From: Icerya purchasi
Taxonomy: Eukaryota; Arthropoda; Insecta; Hemiptera; Monophlebidae
Reading direction: 5' to 3'
Assembly: GCA_039619475.1 (NCBI GenBank)
Contig: CM077116.1
Coordinates: 252,326,440 to 252,390,439, forward strand
DNA: 64,000 nt
The notes under the pieces were generated by a model that ran no database searches, was not told where the DNA came from, and saw only the letters and a list, made by a program, of their open reading frames with translations. Position 1 is the stretch's first letter. Every line of letters begins with the position of its first letter. The position numbers and the translations under genes are program-made. Below are positions 55,501-62,470 of the stretch, in pieces.

Positions 55501-58468
55501 GCTGTATTCTGTACGTTGTTTTTTCTACTGGCAAAATTATTTTTTGGAGGTAGAAATTACTAATTTTTCTCCGCATCGCAACCTCAATATAAAAAACAAA
55601 AATCTAACAATATATTGAAATTTCGATTAAAATGAAATTTTTCAAATGTTTTTAACAGTATTATTACGTTAAATGCTTTTAGCTTTGTATGAGGCTTTTT
55701 TGTTTTATATATATATGTGTATGTGTTAAAAACTATTAATATAGACTGAATAAATCAAGACTGTGGTTATTTCGGCCTTGACCGTTTGACCTTTAGTTAT
55801 TGAGACATCATGAGCGTGATGTACCTATTTGTGTTCTATTGTTTTATTGTTTTCTGTTTCCTTCGTTGTTCGCATGGTCTAGCAAGAATACAATTTTTCT
55901 GTACCGTAAATTTGACGAATATGCGCTCTTCTATTTTATTTATGAAAGAAACGAGTGTTACAAAGCATTTTTTATTAGCGGCCGTTTTTATAATACGATC
56001 TATACGTGGTATGTAATCATCGCTTTTGTTTTAATTGTATAACGGTTTGATTTTTAATAGAACGATGAGGTCGCTTATGCTCGACAGGTCCAACCATGCG
56101 TCGTATCCGGTGATCGAAATAAACCTCTGCCTAATGTTAATGAGGTAGGCTTGCCGTTGATGGAAGCAGCAGAATATCAGAACAACTTAAAGCAGGCTAA
56201 TTTTGCTATTACTCATAATTTAAGGTTAGATTGTTATCCGGCATTATTTGTTTTCTACTTTTCAATGAGTAACCGTTCTGTTAATTTGATGACGAACTAA
56301 TTTATTTAACGTCATTCTTTTTAATTTAGGAAATTGATAATCAGCTTTTGCGATAACAATCAATCGGTTACATTAATTAGAACGACGTACTTTAATGTTA
56401 TAAATTGAATTTCTAGTGTACAAATCTGCAATTATAACATGAGACGTTTAACTAAAAATTTGACCCCTATATTAATTAGGTAGTTACAGTTGCACTATTC
56501 CCCGGATAGAGTGAGAATTAATTACAAAGGACAGTATTCAAATTGGCATATTTTTGTTTGACTCGACTCATTTTTATCACTTTTCTAAGCTTTTATTCTT
56601 ATTACCGTTAGTACATTAAATATCGGAAACAGCTATGAATTTAAACACGCCTAGTTTTCTTAGAAATTAACTATATAAATAAAATATACAGTTTATTTAA
56701 GTTCTGTTATTGTGATCAAATACAACAGAGTAAATTAGGAAAACATTCTGCTATTAAATACAAAGTTTGTCGTAAGCAACAACAAAAATGAACATTTAAC
56801 TTGTAACTTTTCAGATTTTCATTATTAGTATTATTTTTTTAAACTTCTTAATCTCGTTCGAATTTTTTTTCAAAAGGTTTTCATTATATTTAATTACAAT
56901 CAATTCGTATAAATTTTATTTCGCCTTTTCGCCATTAATTCGAATAACATAATTTTTTAAACATTATTTTCTGTGCAATAGTTGTTTTGTTAACTTTGTT
57001 AATTCTGCTAAAATATGATGATATATCTGTAGTCATTTTAAAAAAAAAAAAAATGATTGTTGAATGTTTATGCGGTCATTTAAAGTCTGTTTCGAATAAA
57101 AATTATATTTGACTCTGATATTTCAGAAATTATTACACAGTTGTCTTCAGAAAATAATCATTAGTTTTTCTTTGTATTGTTATTTTTAGTCTTGTTTTAA
57201 TTTATAAAGTTTATCGTTTCGTTCAGCGCTTACGCACGTACGCACATGCCGACATATACACATAAATAAATATAAGATTTAATTAGTTTCGTTTTCAGTG
57301 CTAGTAAAATATTGCAATAAAATAAAAATATTGTTATCTGAAATTTAAAATTATTTTTTCGTCAAGTTTTTTCATATCCTACACATTAATAATGTTTTGT
57401 ATGCATTTCCGTAATTATATTTTGAAATCAGGCATTGTAATCTTATTTTTTTAAATGTAAATTAAAGAGAATAAACTTTGTTTATTATGGATTTTGGAAT
57501 TTTGAACAAGACTTATTTAACTTGTATGCGTGAGGATGAGGTTCTTGAATAGAATTGTTGCAGTTGTTAATATATACAGTTAAAGAATAACTTTTATAAA
57601 AGTATAATAGATTGTCTTAAAACTGCTCATTTTGCAATGTACGGCACAAAAATCAGTTACATTGCAAATACAATTAATGAAATACGTTGACTTTTTTCTT
57701 ATAGTTGACGGATTTTAAACCTTAATTTTACTGTGAAATTAAATGCCTTCTTTACGAATGGTATAATTTTATATTATACTAGTTTATAGAGATATAACAC
57801 GTTTTTGAATTAAAATTGTAGAATGAAAACGATTTAATTAAAAACATTTATTTCTTTGTTAAAATAAAAAATAAATTTCGGTTTTCATTGGTAATGTAAA
57901 AATTTTTTTTATATGTTTTTGTATTTATTTGAACTATTAGTAATTACCATTTAGTTTTATGGCATCGTTTTGTGCTGCGTTAAAAGTGCTATAATATTAT
58001 TTTTTTATTTTTAACGAATTTAGTTTAGCTACCGATTTGTTAGCCGACTTCTGTTTTATTCAACTTAATTGAGAGAGAGTCCACTAGTAAATTTGATCTT
58101 TGCTTTGGGTATTATATTTGATGGTATAATCATGGAAGCACTTGTACAATTGTGTAATTAAATGAGAATCATTTGATAGCAGTGCTGTATACTTTGGAAG
58201 TCAATTATTTAGCATAATATTTTAATTTTCGATTTTTTTTTTGTATAATCGGTTTTTTAATATTTTTCGCAGGGCACTGAAATTAATCGATAGGTCTAGT
58301 AATCAAAGTAGTAGTTCTGCACCGTGTGATACAGTCGATAAGAGCATTGTTAGTCCTGACGAATTGCCTGGTCCATCTTATCTGAACTCAGCCGGTGATC
58401 ATGCACTGTTTACGGAAGAAGATTTAAAGCGTGAAGCAGAACGTCGATTGCAAGAGGAACGCGATGCG
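20474..58468 (+). CDS. CCDC50: CCDC50-like (Ymer) coiled-coil adaptor protein, 5' part of gene (7 exons)
   Basis: The gene encodes a homologue of coiled-coil domain-containing protein 50, which in vertebrates is a phosphorylated, ubiquitin-binding adaptor in EGFR and NF-kB signalling. Exons: 20474-20555, 44780-44842, 45929-46058, 53198-53309, 55247-55264 (tentative microexon), 56061-56224 and 58273-58468. They join in frame to about 255 residues. The N-terminal family signature VCKEWLVHEDEALAYRLQKQ lies at residues 28-47, followed by EEHYTGNRYRNAQVREDF and repeated D-x-x-x-A-x-x-[IL]-Q ubiquitin-interaction-like blocks (SSYARQIAAKLEQ, DKKIAKKIQ, NDEVAYARQVQ). The last seen exon ends EAERRLQEERDA, where further such blocks are expected, so the 3' end is missing. 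Intron 1 is 24.2 kb. Function is inferred from the vertebrate family. Confidence 0.85.
20820..20863. repeat. (TTTA)n microsatellite
   Basis: About nine tandem TTTA units near 20829-20860 in CCDC50 intron 1. The ORF across it is low-complexity. Confidence 0.9.
20864..22290. other. CCDC50 intron 1, AT-rich unassigned sequence
   Basis: Several short ORFs (21479-21664, 21770-21974) without any recognisable domain. No repeat partner was found in the window. Confidence 0.45.
22302..22358. repeat. (TA)n microsatellite
   Basis: About 28 consecutive TA units, in CCDC50 intron 1. Confidence 0.95.
22560..23290 (-). mobile_element. Ty3/gypsy-like retrotransposon fragment (protease/RT junction)
   Basis: Minus-strand frames carry AIYLWHDFFVYGTVNVS and KMHSVNGKRADIKMDKVWIE (protease-end region), KYSKLFDKKIGTIPR, then, across frameshifts and stops, VKTDGSIRICIGYNVTIN and NRYPIPRLDELVNSI, the RT fingers pattern of gypsy Pol, ending with an AYLY-like piece where the palm should begin. 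No LTR, RNase H or integrase is present. A degraded fragment in CCDC50 intron 1. Confidence 0.78.
23507..24293. mobile_element. Non-autonomous GTGGCCACC-ended element, copy 1
   Basis: The left end CCGGGTGGCCATTTAATCGG and the right end AAATTACATTTGCGTGGCCACC form inverted termini, with inward blocks containing CCGGGA/AACCGGGAAT. Internal sequence (TTGTTAAGTTTGTTATTTTA) is shared with copy 3 at 54.8-55.1 kb. The CAGGGTGGCCAC-type end and lack of coding suggest a hAT-like MITE. Target duplication not evident. Confidence 0.65.
24350..25650 (-). pseudogene. Decayed hAT-like transposase
   Basis: Minus-strand fragments, in order, read DEFIQYEIINKMKKSRFFAV followed by LVDKT (DUF4371-like 'ik.ak.F.il.DeT'), EYAPTMPDDVANLIIRTMKK, then NHEWVHKHEAFKRFEVIYAA (the hAT T-R-W-x-x-x-x-x-A-I-x-R region), and near 24500 LERQLFDRFSKHRKLITSL. 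Stops and frameshifts are frequent, so this is an old copy. The assignment to hAT rests on motif order only. Confidence 0.5.
26102..27950 (+). mobile_element. Jockey-like LINE, internally deleted (no RT core)
   Basis: The first ORF (26102-26524) matches the linker between endonuclease and RT: WNNKLKLLDNSLWNVTKKFT, NIPPLTHDNSTAYSDKNKAE. RT is missing. At about 26650-26790 the post-RT piece LLYKSYVRNIMDYGCSFFGN and LEVIQNVCIRLIMGAC follows; at 27150 an RNase H start HTDRSKRNDVAGAAFVLSRI; at 27681-27869 the tail RLRLGVNRLPPSFY...IFFECS. The element lost about 1 kb of RT before or after insertion. It lies in CCDC50 intron 1. Confidence 0.75.
27951..29600. other. CCDC50 intron 1, unassigned, with poly-T tract and short (TA)n
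   Basis: A long T-run at 28368-28392 precedes purine-rich sequence (to about 28520) that looks like a retroposon end. A short TA microsatellite lies at 28812-28829, followed by GC-richer sequence. No coding domain was recognised. Confidence 0.4.
29640..29835 (-). mobile_element. LINE RNase H fragment
   Basis: The minus-strand ORF has DCTFTDGSKVQELNGSV near its start and RPETSIYTTAHFSLRN near its end, matching the RNase H pattern Y-T-D-G-S-K followed by S-I-x-T-A-E in LINE ORF2s. Only this domain start is left. Confidence 0.6.
30100..30535 (+). pseudogene. Tc1-like transposase relic
   Basis: Plus-strand fragments match the Tc1 pattern: ESRFTLEQ near 30110 (first catalytic region), AMVSGGIFFDGKTRTIFDSY (the 'vmvWGgi..dGkt.L' region) at 30208-30270, VPFTSFVGGEFLLIQTSVDI where the second Asp-Asn is expected, and DLNLVGHDVSDILDRQV near 30410-30465 (the 'PDLNPIEhvWd.L.R' region). 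Frames change and stops interrupt. No TIRs were identified. Confidence 0.7.
30536..33220. other. CCDC50 intron 1, unassigned AT-rich sequence
   Basis: Includes T-runs at 30960-30970 and 31691-31709. ORFs such as 32353-32625 are low-complexity Phe/Ser/Leu-rich and unrecognised. Confidence 0.4.
33230..34110 (+). mobile_element. CR1/R1-type LINE reverse transcriptase, decayed
   Basis: The plus strand, across frameshifts, reads KIFEGLKETKDTGIDRIRIK, then IQHGFQNGKSTLKAISEL, LITFLDLTSAFETVDHKI (catalytic F-x-D palm region), GVPQDGKLAPIVF, and ALFADDIVVV (FADD box, coding bases 33948-33959), followed by ISKWAYDKSVRINIKKTKI. These are RT motifs in the right order. Endonuclease and 3' parts are absent. 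Confidence 0.82.
34111..35250. other. Unassigned sequence with (TA)n at 34730-34760
   Basis: Two overlapping 87-codon plus-strand ORFs (34272-34535 and 34390-34653) show no known domain. A TA microsatellite follows. Confidence 0.4.
35260..35705 (+). mobile_element. RTE/CR1-like LINE 3' fragment
   Basis: The plus strand reads LYQHISPTVTYARETWVLTK and then KIEGAFFLVL, matching the post-RT pattern 'LlrP.vtYg.EtW.lt...e.kl...Er.ilR' of RTE-like LINEs; a basic ORF with SEELDCSLKRKQMNRSKR follows. Only the C-terminal part remains. It is probably a separate insertion from the RT fragment at 33.2-34.1 kb because the clade patterns differ. Confidence 0.55.
35706..37680. other. CCDC50 intron 1, unassigned AT-rich sequence
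   Basis: No domain or repeat recognised. A C-run lies at 36035-36048. Confidence 0.45.
37681..37760. repeat. (CA)n/(TA)n compound microsatellite
   Basis: Alternating CACA and TATA blocks directly abut the left end of repeat family AB at 37760. Confidence 0.9.
37760..38084. repeat. Repeat family AB, full-looking copy between TA microsatellites
   Basis: The left block begins TTAATTACAACGTAATTCTT and contains AAAATGTCCCAATTTTATG; the right block contains CCCTTTGCGAGGCCAAAGTG and ends GGCCGAG before (TA)n. Both blocks recur at 62.4 kb (right block) and 63.5 kb (left block). About 325 bp, non-coding. Confidence 0.7.
38085..38123. repeat. (TA)n microsatellite
   Basis: About 19 TA units directly following repeat family AB. 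Confidence 0.95.
38124..39720. other. CCDC50 intron 1, unassigned, with CA/TA microsatellite at 39030-39110
   Basis: AT-rich sequence. The TATG/GTGT/TATA microsatellite accounts for the Tyr/Ile-rich ORFs on the minus strand. Confidence 0.5.
39735..40170 (+). mobile_element. LINE RNase H fragment related to the 0.6-1.5 kb copy
   Basis: The plus strand reads TIVYTDGPKSIAAGSRAPAA and CSYQIENLVCAVQLNDG, then DSLASLYLICRRDSKSPIIAKIQ in a second frame. The minus-strand copy near 1450-1310 has YTDGAKS, GGRSPTICSYQIENLMRAVQ, and at 1283-1065 LICRGGSKSPVISKIQSNLY. The shared residues show the two are copies of one family, here cut down to RNase H. Confidence 0.75.
40171..43143. other. CCDC50 intron 1, unassigned, with a poly-T-headed repeat at 41597-41700
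   Basis: The T-run at 41597-41615 is followed by TCGTCAAGCTAGACGCTTGTC. A related stretch (TCCGTCAAGTTAAACGCTTGTC) follows the T-run at 60098. The rest is AT-rich and unassigned. Confidence 0.45.
43144..43736. mobile_element. hAT-type MITE, 593 bp
   Basis: The left end CAGGGGCGGATCCAGAAGG is mirrored by the right end CCTTGGATCCGCCGCTG. CAGGGGCGGATCC ends are typical of hAT elements. The interior is AT-rich and non-coding, apart from G-runs near both ends. No matching 8-bp flanks (ACTTTTAT and CATTTGTG). It lies about 1 kb before CCDC50 exon 2. Confidence 0.8.
43737..44779. other. CCDC50 intron 1, 3' end
   Basis: A plus-strand ORF at 44043-44240 has no recognised domain. The intron ends in a pyrimidine-poor but usable acceptor. 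Confidence 0.4.
44780..44842 (+). CDS. CCDC50: CCDC50 exon 2 (family signature)
   Basis: The exon encodes (V)CKEWLVHEDEALAYRLQKQE, the most conserved CCDC50 block (vertebrate proteins read V-C-R-x-F/W-x-V-x-E-D-x-x-L-A-x-x-L-Q-x-Q-E). The acceptor is AAATTTCTAG and the donor GTTTGT; it is phase 1 at both ends and 63 nt long. Confidence 0.88.
45929..46058 (+). CDS. CCDC50: CCDC50 exon 3
   Basis: This encodes residues 49-91: VEEHYTGNRYRNAQVREDF, then an acidic/basic coiled coil ending RYQRMVKE. The family pattern E-x-H-x-x-x-N-x-x-R-N continues exon 2 directly. A longer ORF in another frame overlaps it and is a shadow. The acceptor is TCTAATCAG and the donor GTAAGT, phase 2. Confidence 0.88.
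46059..46650. other. CCDC50 intron 3, unassigned start
   Basis: AT-rich sequence with nothing recognised. Confidence 0.5.
46653..46973. mobile_element. Non-autonomous GTGGCCACC-ended element, copy 2
   Basis: The left end CAGAATGGCCGCTCGACCAG and the right end TTTAAAAATTATATTTGAGT then GGCCAC are inverted; both sides carry AAACTGGGAAA/GACCGGGAAT-type inner blocks as in copies 1 and 3. It is shorter (about 320 bp) and more diverged. Confidence 0.6.
46974..47848. other. CCDC50 intron 3, unassigned
   Basis: Repeating A-rich motifs such as TAAAAAAGTTAAGG and GAAATTTGCAATAG without a clear repeat unit. T-runs near 47640-47668. Confidence 0.4.
47849..48400 (+). repeat. Interspersed repeat R9, longer copy
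   Basis: A T-run is followed by GGGCACGTCAGCACAGGAC and purine-rich sequence sharing GAGCGATTGGAGACAAGAAA and CAACAAAGGAACAACAGAAG with the 9.6 kb copy. A T-run at 48381-48400 closes it. The 118-codon ORF at 47954-48310 is Arg/Lys-rich translation of the purine-rich repeat, not a likely gene. Confidence 0.6.
48401..49670. other. CCDC50 intron 3, unassigned
   Basis: AT-rich sequence. The minus-strand ORF at 49317-49508 shows no domain; it might be the outer flank of the hAT element that follows. Confidence 0.4.
49672..51850 (-). pseudogene. hAT transposase (ZMYM1-like), nearly intact
   Basis: Right to left: an N-terminal piece at 51700-51510 (KKFGRPLPNLNVTQVEFRQV), TTF zinc-finger piece FCFPCILFSGEESWTVTG near 51490-51440 and NSAYR at 51330, DUF4371 at 51323-50949 (RYCGAFELALRGHNETETSA; FLAIIADETSDISNIF), then 50948-50361 (MAIVYHYIHKDKPVERF; PTYDGAFVTFG; YIHCYTRQVNLVMSKRASIN; RAVSTRW-like RASTVKWNF), and the dimerisation end at 49963-49772 (PITTTEAETCFSTLKRIEMF). 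A single TAA at 50949-50951 separates two in-frame ORFs; frameshifts lie near both ends. TIRs were not found. Confidence 0.88.
51851..53197. other. CCDC50 intron 3, with an inverted repeat at 52209-52330 and (TA)n at 52479-52513
   Basis: GAAACAACAACCTG near 52209 is inverted as CAGGTTGTTGTTT near 52318, possibly a small foldback or TIR pair. A TA microsatellite follows. No coding domain. Confidence 0.5.
53198..53309 (+). CDS. CCDC50: CCDC50 exon 4
   Basis: This encodes (Q)AEIDSSYARQIAAKLEQDEK and on to SDKKIAKKIQ, residues 92-129. The two A-x-x-[IL]-Q/E blocks resemble the MIU-type repeats of CCDC50. The acceptor is TTTTTATTGCAG and the donor CAG|GTACTA. It enters in phase 2 and leaves in phase 0. 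Confidence 0.86.
53694..54575. repeat. Tandem repeat, about 300-308 bp unit, nearly three copies
   Basis: The marker AAACC[CA]ATTTGC recurs at 53882, 54184 and 54492. Each unit also has GGTTTTTAACCCC, a run of C-rich CCACCCCTTAAA, ACTGTATTCACATGAAATTA, ACGATTCGTATTGTGATTTT-like sequence and TTTTCTCAAAAA. Units are visibly diverged. It is in the CCDC50 intron after exon 4. ORFs across it are repeat translations. Confidence 0.88.
54576..55067. mobile_element. Unassigned sequence ending in GTGGCCACC-ended element, copy 3
   Basis: The right end is at about 55054-55067 (CGTGGCCACCCTG). Inward it carries GAACTGGGAACTTAAAAATT and TTTGTTATTTTATAAGCGAA, shared with copy 1. The left end was not placed; it may lie near 54780-54890. 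Confidence 0.5.
55247..55264 (+). CDS. CCDC50: Possible CCDC50 18-nt microexon
   Basis: GAATTAGAGAAATTGAAT would encode ELEKLN between KKIAKKIQ (exon 4) and NDEVAYARQ (next exon). It follows a good acceptor (TTCATTTTTAG) and precedes GTAACT, and is 18 nt, so it keeps phase 0. A longer reading to the next donor at 55297 ends in phase 2 and would break the following conserved exon. The exon may instead be skipped, since exon 4 and the 56061 exon also join in frame. Confidence 0.4.
55265..56060. other. CCDC50 intron, unassigned
   Basis: ORFs at 55433-55618 and 55800-56042 show no known domain. A short TATA run lies at 55709-55722. Confidence 0.45.
56061..56224 (+). CDS. CCDC50: CCDC50 exon (NDEVAYARQ block)
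   Basis: The exon encodes 54 residues beginning NDEVAYARQVQPCVVSG and ending in AITHNL plus two bases. The D-E-x-A-x-x-x-Q block is a further family repeat; the remainder is a low-conservation linker (KPLPNVNEVGLPLMEAAEY). The acceptor is TTTTTAATAG and the donor AAG|GTTAGA, phase 2. Confidence 0.82.
56225..58272. other. CCDC50 intron, AT-rich and unassigned
   Basis: No recognisable transposon or coding segment. It has unusually few long ORFs for this window. Confidence 0.5.
58273..58468 (+). CDS. CCDC50: CCDC50 exon (Ser-rich linker and EAERRLQEERDA), last exon seen
   Basis: The exon encodes 65 residues: ALKLIDRSSNQSSSSAPCD, then a Ser/Pro/Asp-rich linker and a charged end FTEEDLKREAERRLQEERDA. 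The acceptor is TTTTTCGCAG and the donor GCG|GTAATA, phase 0. An ATG-started ORF from 58241 includes intron bases and is not the exon boundary. No later exon was recognised before 64000. Confidence 0.82.
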
Positions 58469-58699
58469 GTAATATTTGATTGATGTCATTAAATACATTG
58501 TATATATTTATTTAAATACAACATAAATAACTGTTAATTGGTACATTTATCTGCATTAAATTAAGTATCGATTGTCAGATAATTGTGTATTGTTTTTATC
58601 AAAATTTTCTGATAAACCATTACGTAATTTAACTATAGTTGTTTTAAAATGGGGTTTTAAATCAAAACATGCGTTGCGGGTGAAGTTTAATTTGTAATT

Positions 58700-59755
58700 A
58701 CATTTTGTATTTTATAATCTCTCATATTTTTCCTGATCTTTGGCGTCCTCGTAAAGTATTTTTTTTCACTTTCCAAATCTCTTCTTTAACCAATAGTTAA
58801 ACAGGAATCTTATAACGCTTTCAATTCCAAATTTCTCTCACATGTAATCATTTTCACTGGTGCCTCCAAGTGGGGTTGGAGCTTCTTTTATGTTTTGGGA
58901 CTTTTTCGGAGTCACTTGGCCTTCCTTCTTTCTGTTCCATCTTTATAGTTGAGTTGATGGATATTCTGTGTTCCATTTTCTTAATTTTTTCTAATTGCCC
59001 CTTATCCAATTATTTAATTCTGCCTCCATGAGTGTCCTTCAAGCAATTTGCTCCCCTTTTCCGATCATTCTTCCGATTTTATCTTTTTTATGCGTTGTCT
59101 TATCCATGTTATTTTTTTTGCTACTTAGATTTCCAGCAATATTGGAAATGAGGGTAATAAGATGGTGGATTCTTTGACCCGGATTGCTGCTTCTTCTCGC
59201 TCTTTTTTTCAAAAATTCGTCCTCTAATCTCATGTCTCTGTGTAAAAGTTTACTTCTCTTACATTTTGATCAGATATTTACTTTTTTTCCTCCCGTAACG
59301 GTCGTTTTTTTTTATTTAACTGCTCAATTTAGTCTTCCTTCTGTTTTTTGGTTCCTTTAGGTTCTTTGTTTGTCGTTCTTTTACTATCTCAATTATACCT
59401 CTTGAGTTTTAATCATTCTCTTCTCTCTTCCTCTCATTTTCGTTTTTCCCTTATTTCCTCTCCAAATTTCTCTCTTCACCTAAGTGAAGCAGTATTATCT
59501 GTAATGCTGATTAAATTTTCCCCTGAATTTTCGCCGTCTTCTCCCGAACGTTGTGTTGTATACTTCCGTTTAGTAGAACTTAAGCTACTCCTTACTGCGT
59601 ATCTTATATTATGTTTTTCCCCTCTTCATTTAACATTTCAACTATTGGTTTCTTTATACTGTTAATATTCAACAGAATCGGAATTTAATTGGTGACTAAT
59701 TCTATTCTTTTTGTTTTTGGGTGTAATTCCCTGGCTGACGCACCAAAAAAAGAAA
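58700..59755 (-). repeat. Pyrimidine-rich region, probable minus-strand copy of repeat R9
   Basis: The right end (complement) reads GGTGCGTCAGCCAGGGAATT after an A/T-run, resembling GGGCACGTCAGCACAGGA of the 47.8 kb copy. The whole interval is C/T-rich on the plus strand, as a reversed purine-rich repeat would be. The similarity inside was not followed base by base. The ORF at 59348-59665 is Ser/Leu/Phe-rich translation of this composition. Confidence 0.4.
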
Positions 59756-60097
59756 AAAAAAGGTTATAATCGTAGCTAGTTTATATTTGTATCTATATAA
59801 CAATTAATAGTGTGTTTGCGTATTCAAATATTTTTGAATTATATAATTAACATTATGAAATGTTAATTAAAATTGGGATTAAATGCGGCTTAAAAATGAA
59901 AAGTTTGAGCGACACTAATGAAATTTGAGTGTTTAATAATTCTGGTGTATTTAAAATCGGTTTTATTAATTTACATTACAATTTCAGAGCTAATAGTTAA
60001 CTATACCGTAGATTTATACTTAAATGTATTGTATATTTTTATCTTGTTACTGTATTTAAAAATTTTTTTCCTTATATTTTTGTTATATATATATATT

Positions 60098-60226
60098 TTT
60101 TTTTTTTGAAATATGTATGTTTATTTTTAATTACATCGATTTCTTCCGTCAAGTTAAACGCTTGTCGACGAATTATCTTAATTATTCTGTTAACTATGTA
60201 TTCCAAAATTTGTATATTATAGTATG
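60098..60226 (-). repeat. Poly-T-headed repeat related to the one at 41.6 kb
   Basis: A T-run is followed by TCCGTCAAGTTAAACGCTTGTC; the 41.6 kb copy reads TCGTCAAGCTAGACGCTTGTC. Poly-T orientation suggests a minus-strand retroposon tail, interrupted on its right by a SINE. Confidence 0.5.
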
Positions 60227-60237
60227 TACTATATTCT

Positions 60238-60492
60238 AATGGTTAAGGCGCTTGGCTTCCAAACTAGAGATCACGGGTTCGAGAATTGTCTCGTTCCGTA
60301 TCAAAGTCGCTCCCAGGTTTACTCAGCCAGAAATAATTAGGTATCAGAGAAATCGGGAAAAGTAAAGGTGGATTCCAAGTAGAAAGGGACTGGTCCCCCT
60401 ACTCTCATTAGTGCCGTTGGGCTTTGTACATTATGAGCCTTAACTTCACAATCTCCGACGCCCTGTCAAGCGTATGAGCCTTATTTTACTTT
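60238..60492 (+). mobile_element. tRNA-derived SINE with 11-bp target duplication
   Basis: It starts AATGGTTAAGGCGCTTGGCT (A-box-like) and has ATCACGGGTTCGAGAATT (B box GGTTCGA) about 45 bases on, the spacing of a tRNA head. A tRNA-unrelated body follows (GGTCCCCCTACTCTCATTAG; GTGCCGTTGGGCTTTGTACA), with a T/A-rich tail. It is flanked by TACTATATTCT at 60227-60237 and 60493-60503. The head most resembles a tRNA-Arg-like D arm. It is not a functional tRNA gene. Confidence 0.85.
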
Positions 60493-60503
60493 TACTATAT
60501 TCT

Positions 60504-62400
60504 GTTAATATTATACTTTGAATACTAAGTATATGTAAAAAAAAATTGGAATATTTAAAATTGCTTACAAAAAATTTATACAGTATTTTTATAAATGTTT
60601 TTTTTTTTTTTTTCTGTTTTAAATTTTAGCATTTTGAATCATTTTACTTATTCCGTGTCACGATAAATTCAGTTTTATTATTTACGTACATCGATATTGC
60701 GGAATATTTTTAAATTAGTTTCGGCTGCTTTGTAATTTCCTATTATTAATTTTGAACTTTTCATTTATGGTCCATATTAAATTAATTTTGGTGTTCGTTG
60801 TTTGGTATCTTGCATTGGTGTCGAATGATTTAAATAACTTCATATAATTTGTAAAATACCAAAAACGAAAAAGGGTAGAAATCAATAGTAATGTAGACTT
60901 TTTAAAATTTCAGCGAATTAAAGTATATATAATGCGAATGGGAAGGCAACACATTTCGGAAATAGGATTGAGGTATAATTTATGAAATCTTTATATTGTA
61001 GTTCTATTGTTTTTTAGTGTAATACAGTTATTATCGTTTTGCGTACGGTTATCATTAATTAATTAGTGGCAGTGTGGTATTAGTATGTAAGTTTGTTTTT
61101 ATTATTTGATTAAATTGAAATTTTATTTTCGCATGCTCGGCTTCAGTAAATGTTTATATTCAGCTGTTTATTGCGCTTTAGCTTTTAAATAAATCGTTCT
61201 TATTTCATCTTTGAACATCAAGAAGTGTAACTTTTCCAGAATGGTATGTGCTTGATGAGTGTTATTTCAGTGCACGATACTTGAACCACGTGACTAGAGT
61301 AACACTTGTCAAGTAAGACCATTACATTCAACATTTTGTTCAGGTATTTTGTACCATTGATGGCTGTACCGCGCTTTGTAGAATATTTCATTAAGTGTGT
61401 TTTAAACTTTTTTATGTACTTAATAATGTTGCTCATTGTACTTAATTATGTTTTATTTTGCAAATAATGGATACGGGTGGATAAACATGTCGAAAACCTT
61501 CTCCCGAAGTTTTCTATTGACACTGCGGATTATTTTGGTTTTAAATAAAAAAAAAGTAAAAGACATAAAAATAAAATATTTTTACGATTCTAAAATATAA
61601 ACTCAATTTTTTATGAAGCAAATGAAACTAAAACATTTTTTTAATCTGTGTTCCTTCGGACATGCGATTACCAAATTTTAATAGTATACTTCTTGTGTAC
61701 TATACACAGGAATTCTTTCAAATCTTCTGACTTAGTAGTACAACATTATGAAAAAAATTAAAGACTGATTTTTTGGAAAACTTTGTGTTCAGACGTACAA
61801 ATATTATTTTATTAATAAAAAATTATATATTTAATAGATTTTTTAACAATAAGTGTGTTCTATACCACGAATCAGTCAATAAGATTAATAAATGTATAAA
61901 ACAAATTAAATGGAATTAGTCTTCGTCACTATCCTCCAATTGTTACTGCACAGGTTTCCTACATTATTCAAAATTTCTGCTGGCTTTACAATTTTTGACA
62001 AATATCTTGCGCTGTATCTATTTATAAGAAATAGGTGTAAGATTTAAACTAAAGAAATTGTTAACATAAATTAGTAATAAAAAAAAACCTGTATCGTACA
62101 AGAATTAAACAGTTGTGGTGGTTCCGTCATACGTTTAGTGAGACGTTATTAAAAATAATAAATAAATTACAAATAAAATATAAAAGAAGGGAGGAGGAAT
62201 TAATAAAATAAAATAAAATAAAAAAAAAACGGTAGAGACAAGAAATAAAAAAAAGAAAAATATTTATACATTCAAATAATGTAGATAAAATTGAATTTGT
62301 AAAAAAAGTGTTTTTTGCATTTTATTTTTTTAAAAGTGAAATTTAGGAAAATGTTTTCTTAATTGAGCGTTATAAAAGGAATAAATTCTTGGAAATTATA
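60504..62400. other. Downstream of the last seen CCDC50 exon, unassigned
   Basis: A 72-codon minus-strand ORF at 61436-61218 has mixed composition but no recognised domain. The rest is AT-rich. No exon fitting phase 0 CCDC50 coding was found. Confidence 0.45.
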
Positions 62401-62419
62401 AAAGCGAAAAAGATAAAAA

Positions 62420-62470
62420 TGTAAGTAAGAGGGGTGACGGGGCAGGGCCTTTTGCGAGGCTAAAATGACC
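62420..62470. repeat. Repeat family AB, right-end block
   Basis: GGGCCTTTTGCGAGGCTAAA followed by ATGACCAAG matches the block GCCCTTTGCGAGGCCAAAGT GGCCGAG at 38055-38082, again just before a TA run. Confidence 0.65.

Noticed and set aside
58241..58483. Independent 80-codon gene
   Set aside because: The ATG lies in the intron; acceptor, phase and content place it as a CCDC50 exon.
59348..59665. 105-codon hydrophobic ORF as a membrane protein
   Set aside because: It is a translation of a pyrimidine-rich repeat with no matching opposite-strand gene or splice context.
60238..60310. Possible tRNA gene
   Set aside because: A and B boxes are present, but the 3' half does not close an acceptor stem, and the target duplications show a SINE.
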